The notes: generated by a model not told the origin, from the letters alone. DNA of 64,000 nt from Membranipora membranacea (GCA_914767715.1 OU612075.1:5890001-5954000), one strand, 5' to 3'; shown: positions 23,801-35,428, counted from the first letter of the stretch. Translations and numbers: made by a program.

Positions 23801-26800
23801 CAAGTAAACATGTTGCGGTGAGATCCTGTTCATAGGAAGAGGCAGAACTTACCAGATGTTGACAAGAACAGGTACAGAAAGGTCTTTCAATTATAATGAG
23901 CAACACTCATGCTCACCAAAGCATTGCTATCACTTTGAACAAGATAATCATTCCTTTGATCTTTGCAAATTCTTTTCCAATACATTCACTCACAAGACAT
24001 GAAGCTCCATCAAGCAGTGAAGGATTAAAAAACTCTGGACGGTAGCGCTCACTCAACAAGGTATGATCTGATCGGATCGAACTTTGGCTTGGATTGAAAG
24101 ACCCCCTTCGTTTTTTATTGTCATTCTAAGAGTGAAAACATTTCAGCAGTTCTACTTATGTTTTATTTACAGGTTTATAGTTTTCTGTACAATTTTGGGT
24201 TTATACTACTTGTTCATAGATGCATACCATCATGATAGAATTTTGCAGCTGCCACATAACTGTGCAGTTGCAGGATTAAAGGGTTACCGAAGTTCAATCA
24301 AGTTATTAAGCTAAACCCTGGTTACTTCAATTAATGTACTGCAGGGATTGTTGCAAGTTTGGTTGATAGTCGTTTGAGATGTCTATAGCTCTATGAGTCG
24401 TTTGGATGTCTATAGCCTACCGAAAAAAACTAATTGTCGACTCCGGTTCGGTTACCACCTACCTTGCTCTACCAGTCCTGCAGGGTGATGGCTGTCTCTA
24501 TTTAGAGCGGAACACTTTCCTTTGGTGTCACACCTTCTGCAGAACTTAGTTTTACATGACACACAAATTTCATCCAACACATGTTTATTGTGTGCTGTAC
24601 ACCTCTGGACCTCGTAACGCTCTGGCGCCATCTCATCTTCAATGGGGAGCATTTGATGGTCCCCACTGTGAATTTCGTGTTCCTGAAACATAAGATGTTA
24701 GTCAGAACAATAATATAAGCCATTAATAGACATCCCGATCGCATATTCACTCTATTACTATCATAATTCATAACTATTCTCATTTCCCCTGTTTAAAATT
24801 TTCTTGCTATACATTTCATATCTCTGAAACAGAGATAAACAATCAGCAAAAGAAGGTGGGAAATTGATGGTCCTTTGCGATTCTATATCTTGTAGCTTGC
24901 TCTAAGGGAATTTTCTACAATTAGCCTGAGATAAATACAAAACGAACAAGCAGTTTGGCATTCACAGCAATCAACATCATAGCTATCCTATTTTTCTCCA
25001 CTCGTAAAGCATGCTTGTAGTGATTTCACAACCGGTAGATTGGGAGTGTTACTATCATAATACCAGCAATCTTCAGACTTACGTCCGCATGCTTTCGGCA
25101 GAATTTCCGCTTGCAGTCGGCACAGCAAACCACAGATCTAACAGAGTCTGTCTTGCACAGCTCACATTTCAGCTCAACTGGTATCCAGGTTACAGGCTTA
25201 GCCAGTGCAGATTTAACAGCTGCCTCTGTAACTCCTGGCAGTGACCGGATGTCGATGTCTTTAAAAATCTTTCTGCAATGCGTTTGGAAACAACCAATAG
25301 TTAAGATTCATGAGTGGGAGTTGTCTTCTTTGATTACATATTGATATAACTCCATAAATTCACATCGTGATATCGCTTCATCTGGCATAAAATTAAATTA
25401 AAAATCAAAATCAAAATTTGACAAATCACATTAATATTTATTCTAACTTACTTGCAGACCTTACACTCTATCTCCTTGTTTTGATAGTTCACATATATAC
25501 ATTCTTTACAGTGAGTGTGTCCACAGGGAAGAGCCTTAGGATCTTCAATCTCACAAAGTCTCGCAAAACAAAATCCACATTCTGTATCTCTGGTCACTGG
25601 TACTAACTCTACATCCATGATGACTGGCTTGTGATCATCATTCTTGTTACCTGATAATTGATGGGCATCTAATTTGATTTTAATTGTATATGAAGGTCTT
25701 TTCACAGTTTTTTTCGAAGTGAAGCAACCTGTATGTTATTGCAAAACTCAAACTACCATTATACTTTTCTGTCATCGCCTTCATATGTTTTTGCAGTCCA
25801 GTTCGCAGCCATTGTTAGTTCTAATCTGCATGATTTCAAAAATAATAAACATAATTGAAAGCTAAGAATGAATACAAGCCGTCATTATGGTCATGAGTGT
25901 TTGAATGCCTTATGTGCGCCCCTCTCAGAACGACAGTCTTTACCACAGGCGTAGCAAAACTGGAAATAGGAGCCATCCTCCTTTTTAATCAGAGCAGTGC
26001 TGCAACTGTCACACTTTGTCTTCTTCTTCTCTGCTACACCTGCATTTCAGGAGAGAATATACAAAAATAGGTAGAAGAAATATACAAGTGTGCTGACGGG
26101 GAATTCAAAAATTCTATAGATTCTCTTGCATCACTTATCTCCAGACAGTCAAAAACAAGCATGCTGACAGCTAGTGTCATCTCATAAGGCTCAAAAAGAA
26201 TGGGTTGTGGTGATGATGCTAAAAAAAATGAGCTGTCTGGCATCCCATTCAGCACGGTACCGTACCACCACCAAAATCCTTAATTTACGCAGCTCATGCA
26301 TTTTAGGGGTTTGCAGCATACATGACCCAATGCTTGTATTTAGGATCCGATAAAGTTAATAATAAGTTCAATGACTGTGAGGGGGATAGCGATATCCCCT
26401 CCAAAAAGCTGAAAACCTCTACCAAACATAAACGGAAAGTGACTGCCAGTCTCTGAAATAGAATGAGTATTAAGTTAATCAATTTATTTTTAACCTTACG
26501 AGCCATGCTATAGTAATACATCCCTACCTTTGTCAGTTTGTTTGTTCTTACTGGCCTCATCTTTCATCACAGAGTGAGCGGCTTCTACTGGCAGAAGTTT
26601 ATGGCTGTCAAATCTGAGCAGGTGCTCCTGTAAGGAAAAGGTGGGCATAAATTATCAAATTAACCCAGACATGATGCAGCGTTTGTTTGGTTTTTCAGAT
26701 TCATCTTTATAGCGGTGAAACTATAGTGCAAGTTTAGATGTCAATTCCAAAAGCGTAGATACCCACTATGGTAGTTCTTTCGGATTAGAGACATAATTCT

Positions 26801-29623
26801 TAGAACAGGGTAAAGCAAAGGAGATTTATCTTAGCCAATGTGATTGCTCTTATTGGTGGGTGGGGTGATCAGATCCATCACATTGGCTAGGTTTATAGTT
26901 ACCTTGCTATGAGGGTCACAGAACCACTTCTTACAATAAGTACAGCACACTGCTGCCTCTACTGGCTTTTCTTTACACAGATCACATCTCGGTGGTTCAG
27001 AAGCTTTTTTCTCTAAAGAGGAATATAAGTCAGCTGTTTGAGATGTGTTATTTTTTATTTTCCACACTTTGAAACCTAATTAGAAAAAAAACCTGTAAAT
27101 GTAAGCTTTCTTCAAAAAAAAATATGAGGACAAGAAAATTTAGGGCATAATAGATTGTCGCAGCTTTTCTATCAATGACAGCAAAGTACACATTAGGTCA
27201 TATGTGAGTTCTGATGATGATTATGTTGTCAAACTCAACTTTAGTAATCTGCTTTAATGACATTTCAATTGGATATGCGAGGCAAATCACCCTATGCTGT
27301 GTTGCAAAGGGTTGCGATGGTAAAGCGTAATATTTTGGGGGATGCGATTTGACAACTCTGAAAGATGAAAAACAGGCTTGCTAATTGAGATTTAAGATGG
27401 TAAGATTGCACAATCATATAGTGGGTTTGCTATTCACTACCAAGCAATTGGTGCGGCAGGAGTCATGGATTTCAGCACCACTGAGAGAGCGTCAAAAATT
27501 GATTGTCCCAGCACCTTCTAGTGTGTATATCTCTCCTCAATCTTAATTTACCTGTGCTACTTTTGGTGTTATTAGTAAGGGAGCAATCTTCACCACAAAC
27601 ATCACAGAACTTGTAATATTCTCCGCTGTCTGTTTGACCGAGAGCTGACCCACAGCTGCCACATGCTACCTTCTCTTCCTTTCTATTTTCTGCAGCTGTA
27701 AAGAATGGAATAATGGGATATTGAAAATGTTTTCAGTGTTTTTATAGTCAATGGCATACTATCTATGTTGCTAAAATGTTGAATCCCTATGAAAACTTTA
27801 ACTCACATGGAATCATACCAGCTTTGCATAACCTGAATAGTTAAGATAGGATAAAAGTGAACAAATTGCACAACCTCAATCTCTGTACAAATTCACATCA
27901 AATTGAAATCAAAATGTACTAATGTTCTGATAATGCCATCAGTGTCACTTGCAGTCTCTTGTGACGATGCTTGAGTTGAAAGATAATCAAAAACATTCAT
28001 TTGTTTTTAAGTTATTGGACAGCCGCATATCTAAACTTTGGACAGTAGCATCAGCCCTTAGGTTGAACTTTAAGTTTAAAGAGTAAACAGTCTGCAGAAC
28101 TAAAAATCATACCATGTCACCAGATCAGGTCCGATTCAACTTTCAGTGTTGAAGTTGTAGTTGGGCTCTGAGTTGGAGGGGAGGGGCAACTACACCAGCG
28201 GCAACATTGATGAACTATTTCACAGGCATTTTGCCGATGTTTGGTAAGAACCACCCAAATTAAGGCATGCGAGTACCAGGGGCCCATGGTCACAGGATCC
28301 CTTATATCATTGTTGTGACTTCACCCCATTCAATCCTGTCAAGTTGAGACCACTATTTAACATACCAAAATTACTCATTGCTGTTCCTGTTTCAATTTCT
28401 CCATTCTCTTCACCTTCATTGATATCAGACGGATCTGATTCCACTGGTAGAAGCTTGTGGTTACTGATACTCAAATGTTCCTGAAATCATAGTTAAGGTT
28501 TATTGTAGTCATCGTAAACAGCTGTAGTAATAGGTTCTGACATAAACATATAAGTATTTATATGTTTATGGGTTCTGATAACTATAGGCTGTATAGGCTG
28601 TATATCTTGTTTCCTGGTGACGGGTTTGATATTACAGCTTTCACACAGTCCCTGTCATGGTCACAGTCACAGAAATGCTAGCCTATGACTAATGTGCCTA
28701 TTTTAGTATCACTATGGCTTTAATTAGTGAGAACACTTTCATGATACAACAACAACCTGCTCCCTTTAGCAACCCTTTGACTACAATTCGTTAGACAGAG
28801 CAATCACTTGTTGTATGCCTTCACAGCAATGGGCCATGGAACGCCAACAACCCTAACACGTACGCTGTGTTGCATAGGGTGGCAATGGTGGAGTGGAATG
28901 AGCTATGGGACGAGAGAATACAACTCTGAGTAGTGAATAGCGGGTATGCTATTTAGCGCCATCAACCCATTCTTTTTTGGGATGCTGAGATGGCACAATC
29001 GGTTAGCGCGCTTGCTAATCACTGCCAGGTGATTAGTGCTGCAAGATATGTGGGTTTGAATCCCATTGGGGGAGCTGTCAAAAGTTGATTGTTCCAGCCC
29101 CCAGCACCCTTGGTTGTATACCTCTTCCAACTGAAAGTAATGGTTACGCCCAAAAAAAAAGGTCATCTGGAGGGTGTCCGTGGACCGAAACTACTCATAT
29201 TTGATGCTACTCAACAGGATCCACAGCATCAATTGCCTGGCCAAATATGTAAACTGAAATATTTCACAAAGCTTATTTCTCAAAATGGCCATATGAAAAG
29301 AAAGTGATTGATTTTCTAAAATTTCCGAAGATATCAGGCAACATCACATGACATGTCTAGACTGGTCTTTCTTGAAGTACCTGACATAAACTACCTCATG
29401 ATATGTCATCAGCCTGTACCTTTTTATCATCGTGTCAACCCTTTATGTTTATGTTTTATCTTTGGATTACCTGGCCATGATGGTCACAGAACCACTTCTT
29501 ACAATCAGAACAACACATCGCTGCCTTTGCTGGCTCTTCTTTACACAGACCGCATCTCCTAGTCTCAGATTCTGGATTCTCAGTTGTTACAGAAGGTTGG
29601 GGGTGTGCTGAAGCTGCAGCCAT
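20826..29623 (-). CDS. TRIM-type RING/B-box/zinc-ribbon/coiled-coil/NHL-like protein, copy 1
   Basis: Probable E3 ubiquitin ligase; partners unknown. Exons in transcript order: 29471-29623, 28366-28480, 27552-27695, 26903-27075, 26528-26627, 25944-26039, 25452-25650, 25083-25272, 24463-24682, 23595-23789, 22837-23033, 22204-22480, 21210-21896 and 20826-20968. All phases fit; 2889 nt, 962 residues. Order: B-box (CGLCKEE..CCSDCKKWFC) with EHLSISNHKLLPVE; ribbon CGSCG..CDVCG; second B-box, HKLLPVE exon and ribbon CDSC..CYACG; RING (CGFC..CGHTHCKECI..CKVC); third B-box; a B-box 2-like RCTAHNK..CRRC; ribbon CEEC..CFECG; coiled coil; beta-propeller (GIDRDESGFIYVTS), ending LFKIK. Oddities: exon 6 can instead read to a stop at 25891 (277 residues), and the donor after 21210 is GC. 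A shorter 691-residue TRIM starting at MDVELVP (25618) is the alternative model. Confidence 0.85.
21210..21896 (-). CDS. TRIM copy 1 exon 13: NHL-like beta-propeller
   Basis: A 687-nt exon of 229 codons with recurring blade signatures (YGVSWTDDDSILCA, CGVHLTSDAVLVTDYQEGKLYKY, PTGIDRDESGFIYVTS), as in C-terminal NHL regions of TRIM2/3/56/71-type proteins. It is likely a substrate-binding domain. Copy 2 has the donor GGAG|GTGAGT; here it reads GAAG|GCGAGT. Without splicing the frame reads EGEWCKGF and stops at 21189. Confidence 0.8.
22637..22668. repeat. Small perfect hairpin in TRIM copy 1 intron 11
   Basis: AGCCTGTCTTGAC and GTCAAGACAGGCT are perfect inverted repeats around six bases. The stem and its neighbours (about 41 bp) are absent at the matching site in copy 2 (near 41330), where flanking GGAAACC and ACC are joined. 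Confidence 0.75.
25452..25650 (-). CDS. TRIM copy 1 exon 7: RING finger
   Basis: Encodes CGFC, then CGHTHCKEC, then CKVC, the C3HC4 spacing of a RING E3 domain. The frame is open upstream to an ATG at 25703-25705, and an internal ATG at 25616-25618 gives MDVELVPVTRD, so transcription could start here. It also has an AG acceptor in phase 1 (ATTATCAG) that would join exon 6. The donor is AA|GTAAGT. Confidence 0.8.
27288..27545 (+). mobile_element. Old SINE-like composite repeat in TRIM intron 3
   Basis: Degenerate relative of the repeat at 28855-29130. Shared blocks are ATGCTGTGTTGCA-AGGGT, CACAATC, GCTATTCA, and TTGATTGTCCCAGCACC at the 3' part. It was present before the block duplication, because 45357-45640 is its copy. 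Confidence 0.55.
28855..29130 (+). mobile_element. tRNA-derived SINE in TRIM copy 1 intron 1
   Basis: TGGCACAATCGGTTAGCGCG (A box) at about 28992-29011 and GGGTTTGAATCCCA (B box) near 29053 have pol III promoter spacing. The body continues TTGATTGTTCCAGCCCCCAGC. A leader block (GCTGTGTTGCATAGGGTGGC) precedes it and is shared with the older copy. Confidence 0.7.
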
Positions 29624-29892
29624 TATGTATCTGTAAAGTGTTATATCGATGAAGGAATCAATGAAAAGGTTTAGTTCATCAATAAAAGGTTTAGTTCATT
29701 GAAGGAATCGAGCAGTAATAAATAAACACTTTTACGAGTAACCTTTTAAGATTTTGAAGCAAAAGCTTATACCTCGAGCCGCTTTATTTGAAGAAAATCA
29801 CTGAATGGTACTTAAAACTATAATGGGTAACTGATCACATGCATAAAGGCTATCACAGAACCTGAGTGAATAAGCGTCATGATGTATACTAG

Positions 29893-30147
29893 TAGGTAAA
29901 TTCGCGCCCTAGGTATCTATATTAAATAATCATTACTCATAATCATTTTCATGGGGAAATCCAATTGAAAAGATTTTATGATTAGGTATACGGTTTTTCT
30001 ATATCAGCCAAATGAAACTTAGAATTACCTCCTCATTGGTAATAGGGAGACAACTTGATTTCAAGTTGGATTCAGTTGGATTTCCCAATGAAAATGATTA
30101 TGATTAATGATTATTTAATATAGATACCAAGGGCGCGAATTTACCTA
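29893..30147. mobile_element. Fold-back MITE, 75-bp arms
   Basis: Left arm 29893-29967 and right arm 30073-30147 are inverted copies differing at about four positions (ends TAGGTAAATTCGCGCCC, inner TTTCATKGGGAAATCCAA). The centre is about 105 bp and has no coding capacity. Target duplication is unclear. Confidence 0.85.
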
Positions 30148-30583
30148 ACGGAGCAGGTCGCGAGTTTGCCTATTGTGCCCTTTATACTCAAGAAATTCTC
30201 AAGTTCAGTGTGTATACTATGTGATTTGTTTATGGTTTAAAGTCATGAGAAACAAATATTGGCTAATTTGGTATTTCCAATAAAATGTTTGATGCGGGAC
30301 TTTTCCTCTTTCTAATTCCATACTCCGCTATGGTAATTACTATACTAAACATGAACATCATCATAGTGCAATCATATAATTTTCTTGATTGAACTATATA
30401 TGTTATCCGACAAATTACCAACACAGCAAACAAAGTTCAATTTAAAACAAACTTAAAATATCAGAGAGAAAATTCTTTAAATAGAATAATTCAAAATTAG
30501 TTTTCGTCATTTTTCTGCTAACATTATTTTCTTGGCACAATTTGTGAATAAACATCAGTCCATATAAAGCGCATGAAGTCATG

Positions 30584-30701
30584 TTTGATCCAATTTGCCT
30601 GCATTCCAGTTGCTCCACTTCCACTGGTCACACCGCAGCCTTATTGCCTATGGTGTGACCAATGGAGGGGGAGCAACTCTGAATTCAGGCTAATGGACCA
30701 A
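30584..30701. mobile_element. Fold-back MITE (best copy of its family)
   Basis: Arms TTGATCCAATTTGCCTGCAT / TTGCTCC / CACTGGTCACACC, and the inverse GGTGTGACCAATGGAGG / GGAGCAA / TGAATTCAGGCTAATGGACC, surround about 18 bp. Relatives lie near 5169, 8800 and 62820. Confidence 0.75.
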
Positions 30702-31628
30702 ACTTGGTCTAGTCAGGGAGTTGGGTCTAGTTTATACATGAGTATATAACAGAGCCAGAACATTGAATACCATGCCTTCAGCACTAATTAGAAGAGGTGT
30801 TTGATAACGAAACCAGAGTAAATCATCCAATGTAAACTTCACTTTGTACATAGAGAATGAGGGTCTAGTGACATATAGAATACATATTACATTCATTCGT
30901 CACTTGATGTGAATACCATAATGTGAGAGCAATAAGAGAATAACCATTGGTTTGAACTTTCACCTTTGACCTAATGACCTGTTTGTTCTGATTATGAGCC
31001 ATGGCCAATGAGGATATTGTAGCGTAGTCCCAAGCAAGGGTGCAACAAGTTAATAGGGCACACGACTATTTTGAAATGTAGAAATTCATTAAAACGGTAT
31101 TTTATACATTACAGAGCAGTGGGCCTCAATGCAATAATGATTTTCATATCTTACATAGACCAGCTGCATAATTGTTATGTGTATTGTAAAAAAACACTCA
31201 ATCAGTAGCGATCCGACAGATGAAGTAAATTTAATAAATATAAATGGAATAAGACGAATTGTCACCACAAGAAAAAATAAGGTCGTGGCAGGGGTCTTGC
31301 GTCTTTTTTGAGATGCTTATAACATGCATGAAAAAAAAAATGTTTACTATTTTACACAATTATGGCTGATTGCTTGAATCAGCAAGGCATAACAAATGCA
31401 AAATATTATACGGAGGATTCACATATTATATTTACACTCCAGTCCCTTTTTTTTATCGCCGCATTGTCAACAGGTGGAGGTACTTTACAAGTTCTGGGCA
31501 GCCGACTATTTCAAGACTATTTCACAATAACTAGTTTTGTCCTGCATGTTTTGAACGTTTTCAATACAATTATATCATCATCCATTATTGAAAACGCAAT
31601 AAATAACCATTTTATTACTCTTACCCAT

Positions 31629-33832
31629 AGGTCTACTTTGGTTGTACATCGGTGGGGTTGGTTGAGGGCTGACCCACTGATCCTGTTGCTGGTGTCCGCC
31701 CATACTGTTGGGCATCATCATAGGTGGCTGCTGCCCGCCGTGACCAGGAGGCATACCCTGGTCTCTCATGCCACCCATGTAGCTTCATTCCTTTGGAATT
31801 TTATCCCCAAATAGTGGCTACCCACTATAATTTACAACACAAGACTTATAGCGCTTCATTAACCATATCTGCGCGTTGGGCATGTTAGGTTCTAACCATT
31901 AACACACAAATATTTTATATTCATGGTATCGCACTAGCAGGAGTAAAAAGAAATATCACGTTGATAATTTCACTAATATTTATAGTTAGAAACTGTATCA
32001 AATTGACATTCTGTGTGAATCTCACCTTCACATTCACACAATACTACTTTACAGCTTTACACAGATCATGGTTGTGTTGGTCAATTCTTACCTGATTAGG
32101 AGTTGACTGCATAGACATATTCTGATTAGGACCTTGATGCATCATACCAGCCGAGACTGCCGCAGGGTTCATACCTCTCTGCTGAGCCATAGCTGCGGGC
32201 TTGCCTCCCATACCACCAGGTCCTACAGGCTGTCCGGGGTGCTCCCCGGGTATCGGCTTGCCTCCGACTGAAGGGGGTCCCTGAGTAGCTTTGAGAGCCT
32301 GGTTGAGTGCGTGGTGTGCGGCGTGGACGGCTGCTGGTGGAGCGGCTGGCTGCATGGGTTTACCTCCACCGTGATTACTGCTGGCGGGGTACAGACTAGA
32401 CACTGGCTGGCCTGAAACATCCAGTACACAACACATTATAATCATGTGTGGAAATACCATGCATCCTTTTTTTTGCAACACCTGTCTGTGTTAGTGATAG
32501 AAATACATATATAAATCATTACAAGGAAATGAATCACCTAAAAATAACACACCTCAAATACAACATCCCCATCACATATTTTCATTATTTTCATAACAAA
32601 CATGTTTACTAGAGCAGCAAAAATGTATCACTCAGTTGATGTTCTGAACCAATTTTTTTCATTGTTTTACAATTATTTAGGGAGAGATGGAACAGGAAAA
32701 CATCACTGACTGCTTATGGTGTTAGCAAGGACTAAAATATCTTTTTGACATTTGTCTGGTTGACATTTGTGGCCACAAAACTCTTGTGCCAAGGTACCAT
32801 GTACAGATGAACTACATCCTGGTTGGAAAAAATAGTCGTTCAGTAAAGCGCCAAAGAAATGAAATGAAATTTTAATTAGTCTCATAATCGCTCCCTGTCA
32901 ATTATGCGCAAAAGTTATTCTTTCCATATTCAATTTCTTCCCAGTTTCATGTTGCTAGTATAGAGCTGGAGTTAGCTAGGGGAAAAGAGCCTTCTAGCTC
33001 ACCCATAAGCTAGTCTACTCAACATCAATTGGTAACTTGTTGAAGGCAAGTTCTAGTTTTCACACCGTGTTGACAAAGACTCGATTGAGCTTACCCTGCA
33101 ACTATTCGTGTGATGAACAACCTTCTTCATCTTTTGACAGCTGGATTGTCGACAGTTGGCATCGCGACACTGACAGGCATGTACAAGTGACTGTATACAT
33201 CTCTGTATGCTGATTTTGCGAGATTCGGCCGGTGAGCACATTGCCGCTGAATCCTGATTGCCGTCCCCGTCCAACAAGCCGAGCTTCTCCATCGGATGCT
33301 GATGCTTCTCCTTTTTGTAACACTGAACACAAAGGTCAAAGTCCTGAAAAACAAGACCAAAAACATTGTTGAAAAATATGCAAGGAAATGGTGGATCAAG
33401 TTTGAAAGAAGTAGTGATTCAATTATTCCATCATGTTGTTCCATTGGCAAAATTATTACCATCTAACTTTCTATATTTAGGAATACAACTGCGTACAATG
33501 GGGCATACAGTTATGAATGAGCATATAGTATGCTCAAAGCTAACTAGGTATAAAATCAAGACATAGGTCATAGATAGTCCATGCCTTTCAAATTATTCAA
33601 CAATAGAAATCTGTTGTACTAGACACTGATTGCTTGGTAGTATGCTAGTCAAATTAAAAAAATGTTTTATCACCTGACAGTCACAAACACAACCCTCAAG
33701 ATCTAGATACCACTCTGCCTCTACCGGCACTGGTATAGAATCAGGCAGAGTCTGAGCCGACATCATGATCGGCGCAATGCTAGCAGAAGGTCTCGGTATA
33801 GGATACAGCACCGACCAAATACCAGAATCCAT
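31629..33832 (-). pseudogene. CBP/p300-like fragment (ZZ remnant, half TAZ2, Pro/Gly-rich tail)
   Basis: CBP/p300 are nuclear histone acetyltransferase coactivators. Transcript order here: about 33673-33832 (ending VEAEWYLDLEGCVCDCQ, a weak ZZ-like end), 33095-33344 (DFDLCVQCYKKEKHQHPMEK, then RKISIQRCIQSLVHACQCRD and CQKMKKVVHHTNSC), 32092-32411 (GKPMQPAAPPAAVHAAHHAL, like the CBP tail before its coactivator-binding region), and about 31629-31778 (Met/Gly/Pro/Gln-rich). The central exon has a good acceptor and donor and is clearly the C-terminal half of ZZ plus the first half of TAZ2. The second half of TAZ2, the bromodomain and the HAT are missing; upstream sequence is unrelated. Introns are retained, so it arose by DNA duplication, not retrotransposition. 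Confidence 0.75.
33095..33344 (-). CDS. CBP/p300-like exon: ZZ C-terminal half and TAZ2 first half
   Basis: Exon bounded by TGTTTTTCAG and CAGG|GTAAGC. It encodes zinc ligands of ZZ (DLCVQCY, HQH) and TAZ2 helices 1-2 (SIQRCIQSLVHACQC, NCRQSSCQKMKKVV). The frame is open across all 83 codons and the zinc ligands are conserved, so it was under selection until recently or still is. Confidence 0.8.
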
Positions 33833-33995
33833 ATTTGTTGTTGTATAGTTTAAAATTTAATCGCCAGATGTTAAAAACACAACCTAACTCTCCACTATCC
33901 AAATGACGAATGACATACAGCACTTGTTTTTCAGGATTGGCTACAGGGAATCTGTCATCACTGTTGTCTTGTACGGGATGCATGTATTTCCCCAA

Positions 33996-35340
33996 AACAA
34001 TTGCGAGGTAAAAACTTGTGCCACCGATATTAATATAAGCAACAGGAAGCTACCTTTCAATCATACATAGTAGCGTATGATCAAGCACGTTGCAAACCAT
34101 GTCACCATGTTGCAAAATAAAATCACATTTTATTGGCTACCTGCATGAGGAACAATCTGAACCAATCAAAAGTGATTTCTCATCAATGCAACCAAACCAA
34201 AGTGATTTTTCATCAATGCAGAGACTAGGTGGCTGCCCTAGATTATTTAGTATGCAGAAAAACAACCAATCCCACAGTTCACTGAACCTAAATATCAATG
34301 TTTAATCCAGACCAGGTACTGAGGGGAAAGTATCCCAGTACAATTATAACGTAGTAGTAGGCAACAAAGAAAATTAATTGTAGAACTATTGCAACGGAAC
34401 CAATACTACAACAAATCTAATTGGTTATTTTTAGTTACACCTGTACTTACAGTGATGAGTTTCTGATGGGAATAATATATTTATTGATCAAAGATTTTTG
34501 TAATACAAATATATGGCATCCTGTCAGTCAAATTTTGAGCGAAGATTGCTATTTTTTTCATCAGCATGCAAGGTTTATTTATATCGTTTAATTTATCAAG
34601 AAGATATGTAGAATTATCAGTATGCAAATTTAAAATCGATTACTAAAGAAAACTCCAGTACTCAAAAGCTTTGGTTGTTGGTATTAACTATCACCACAGG
34701 GGATCGATTTACCCCCCCCCCCTCCTTAACCTCCAACAATAAAGCGCATGATCATGGTCAAAGTGAGCCATAATTTCTTCACTGATATTATCACAAAATG
34801 GTGCAATACATTAGCAGCCTCAATGTGTATAGCATTATCTGTTTTTGTGAGCAAACTTATTTATTTGAGTTATCTGATGCTTTGAAATTTTCGGGCTTTA
34901 TGGATTTGCATCATGGTCTAAATGTTTGGTCAAAGATTTTTTTAACATAAAAAAATGTGTTGCAAATTAAAGTCCATCCTATGATCGACACAAAATTCGA
35001 AATGTTGTTATTTCGTACTGAATAAATATTTGCGATTTGATATGATGGCGCATAATGTCAAAAAATGTCCTTCAAGATAACCACTTTATTGAATAAAAAT
35101 TAAGTATCGGTAAGAGATTAATGGACAATCTAAGATTTAATTACCACAGTTCGACTTTTTGAGGAGTTCTGTTGGCTTATCAGTATGGATCTTGCCACTG
35201 GTCTTTTGATTTATTCCATATATCATAGTTATATTCTTCCCGGTTTAAATTGACTTCCTGTGGAGAAAATTAGGGGTCGTCGTGGTCACCGGTGGAACTT
35301 ACATTTTAAAATTCGTGAATATTCCGGAACAGGCAACTGA
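33996..35340. other. No gene recognised
   Basis: AT-rich sequence with a poly-C run near 34713. A short internal duplication, AGTGATTTYTCATCAATGCA, lies at about 34161-34220. Nothing coding or RNA-like was recognised. Confidence 0.4.
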
Positions 35341-35428
35341 CCCGCGATAGCTCAGTTGGTAGAGCGGAGGACTGTAATGGTATATTGGAGACATCCTTAG
35401 GTCACTGGTTCAAATCCGGTTCGCGGGA
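35341..35428 (+). tRNA. tRNA-Tyr (GTA) with intron
   Basis: The acceptor stem CCCGCGA pairs with TCGCGGG and an unpaired A follows. The D arm is TAGCTCAGTTGGTAGAGC, with the A box intact. GGAGGACTGTA places the GTA anticodon, followed by a roughly 16-nt intron and then ATCCTTAGGTC. The T arm ACTGGTTCAAATCCGGT has the B box. An intron just after the anticodon is universal for eukaryotic tRNA-Tyr. A broken copy is at 15759-15863. Confidence 0.93.

Larger units (their letters stand above)
17461..28340. repeat. Segmental duplication, source copy (partner 35904-46363)
   Basis: Collinear, same-orientation homology of about 10.9 kb. It begins abruptly inside polh exon 10 at TCGGCAGGAAA and ends in TRIM intron 2 at TCACCCCATTCA. 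Most of it is about 95% or more identical by eye, with small indels. It includes the polh 3' part, the intergenic region and TRIM exons 14 to 3. Confidence 0.93.
29624..31580. other. Upstream region of TRIM copy 1
   Basis: Contains the presumed minus-strand promoter of TRIM copy 1 just above 29623, without a clear TATA box, plus two fold-back MITEs. I see no other gene here. Confidence 0.4.

Noticed and set aside
31362-31814. 150-codon plus-strand frame
   Set aside because: It is the antisense shadow of the CBP-like Met/Gly/Pro-rich exon; the minus strand carries the recognisable sequence.
32703-32850. Minus-strand CGHKCQPDKCQ peptide, considered as the missing second half of TAZ2
   Set aside because: Cysteine spacing does not match TAZ2. 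The neighbouring GGCGCTTTACTGAACGA stretch looks like a SINE or LINE tail, so it is more likely repeat-derived.
33900-33995. Minus-strand VLYVIRHLDSGEL peptide as a CBP HAT-end exon
   Set aside because: Only a vague likeness to the FFVI region after the CBP HAT domain. No convincing acceptor joins it to the next exon.
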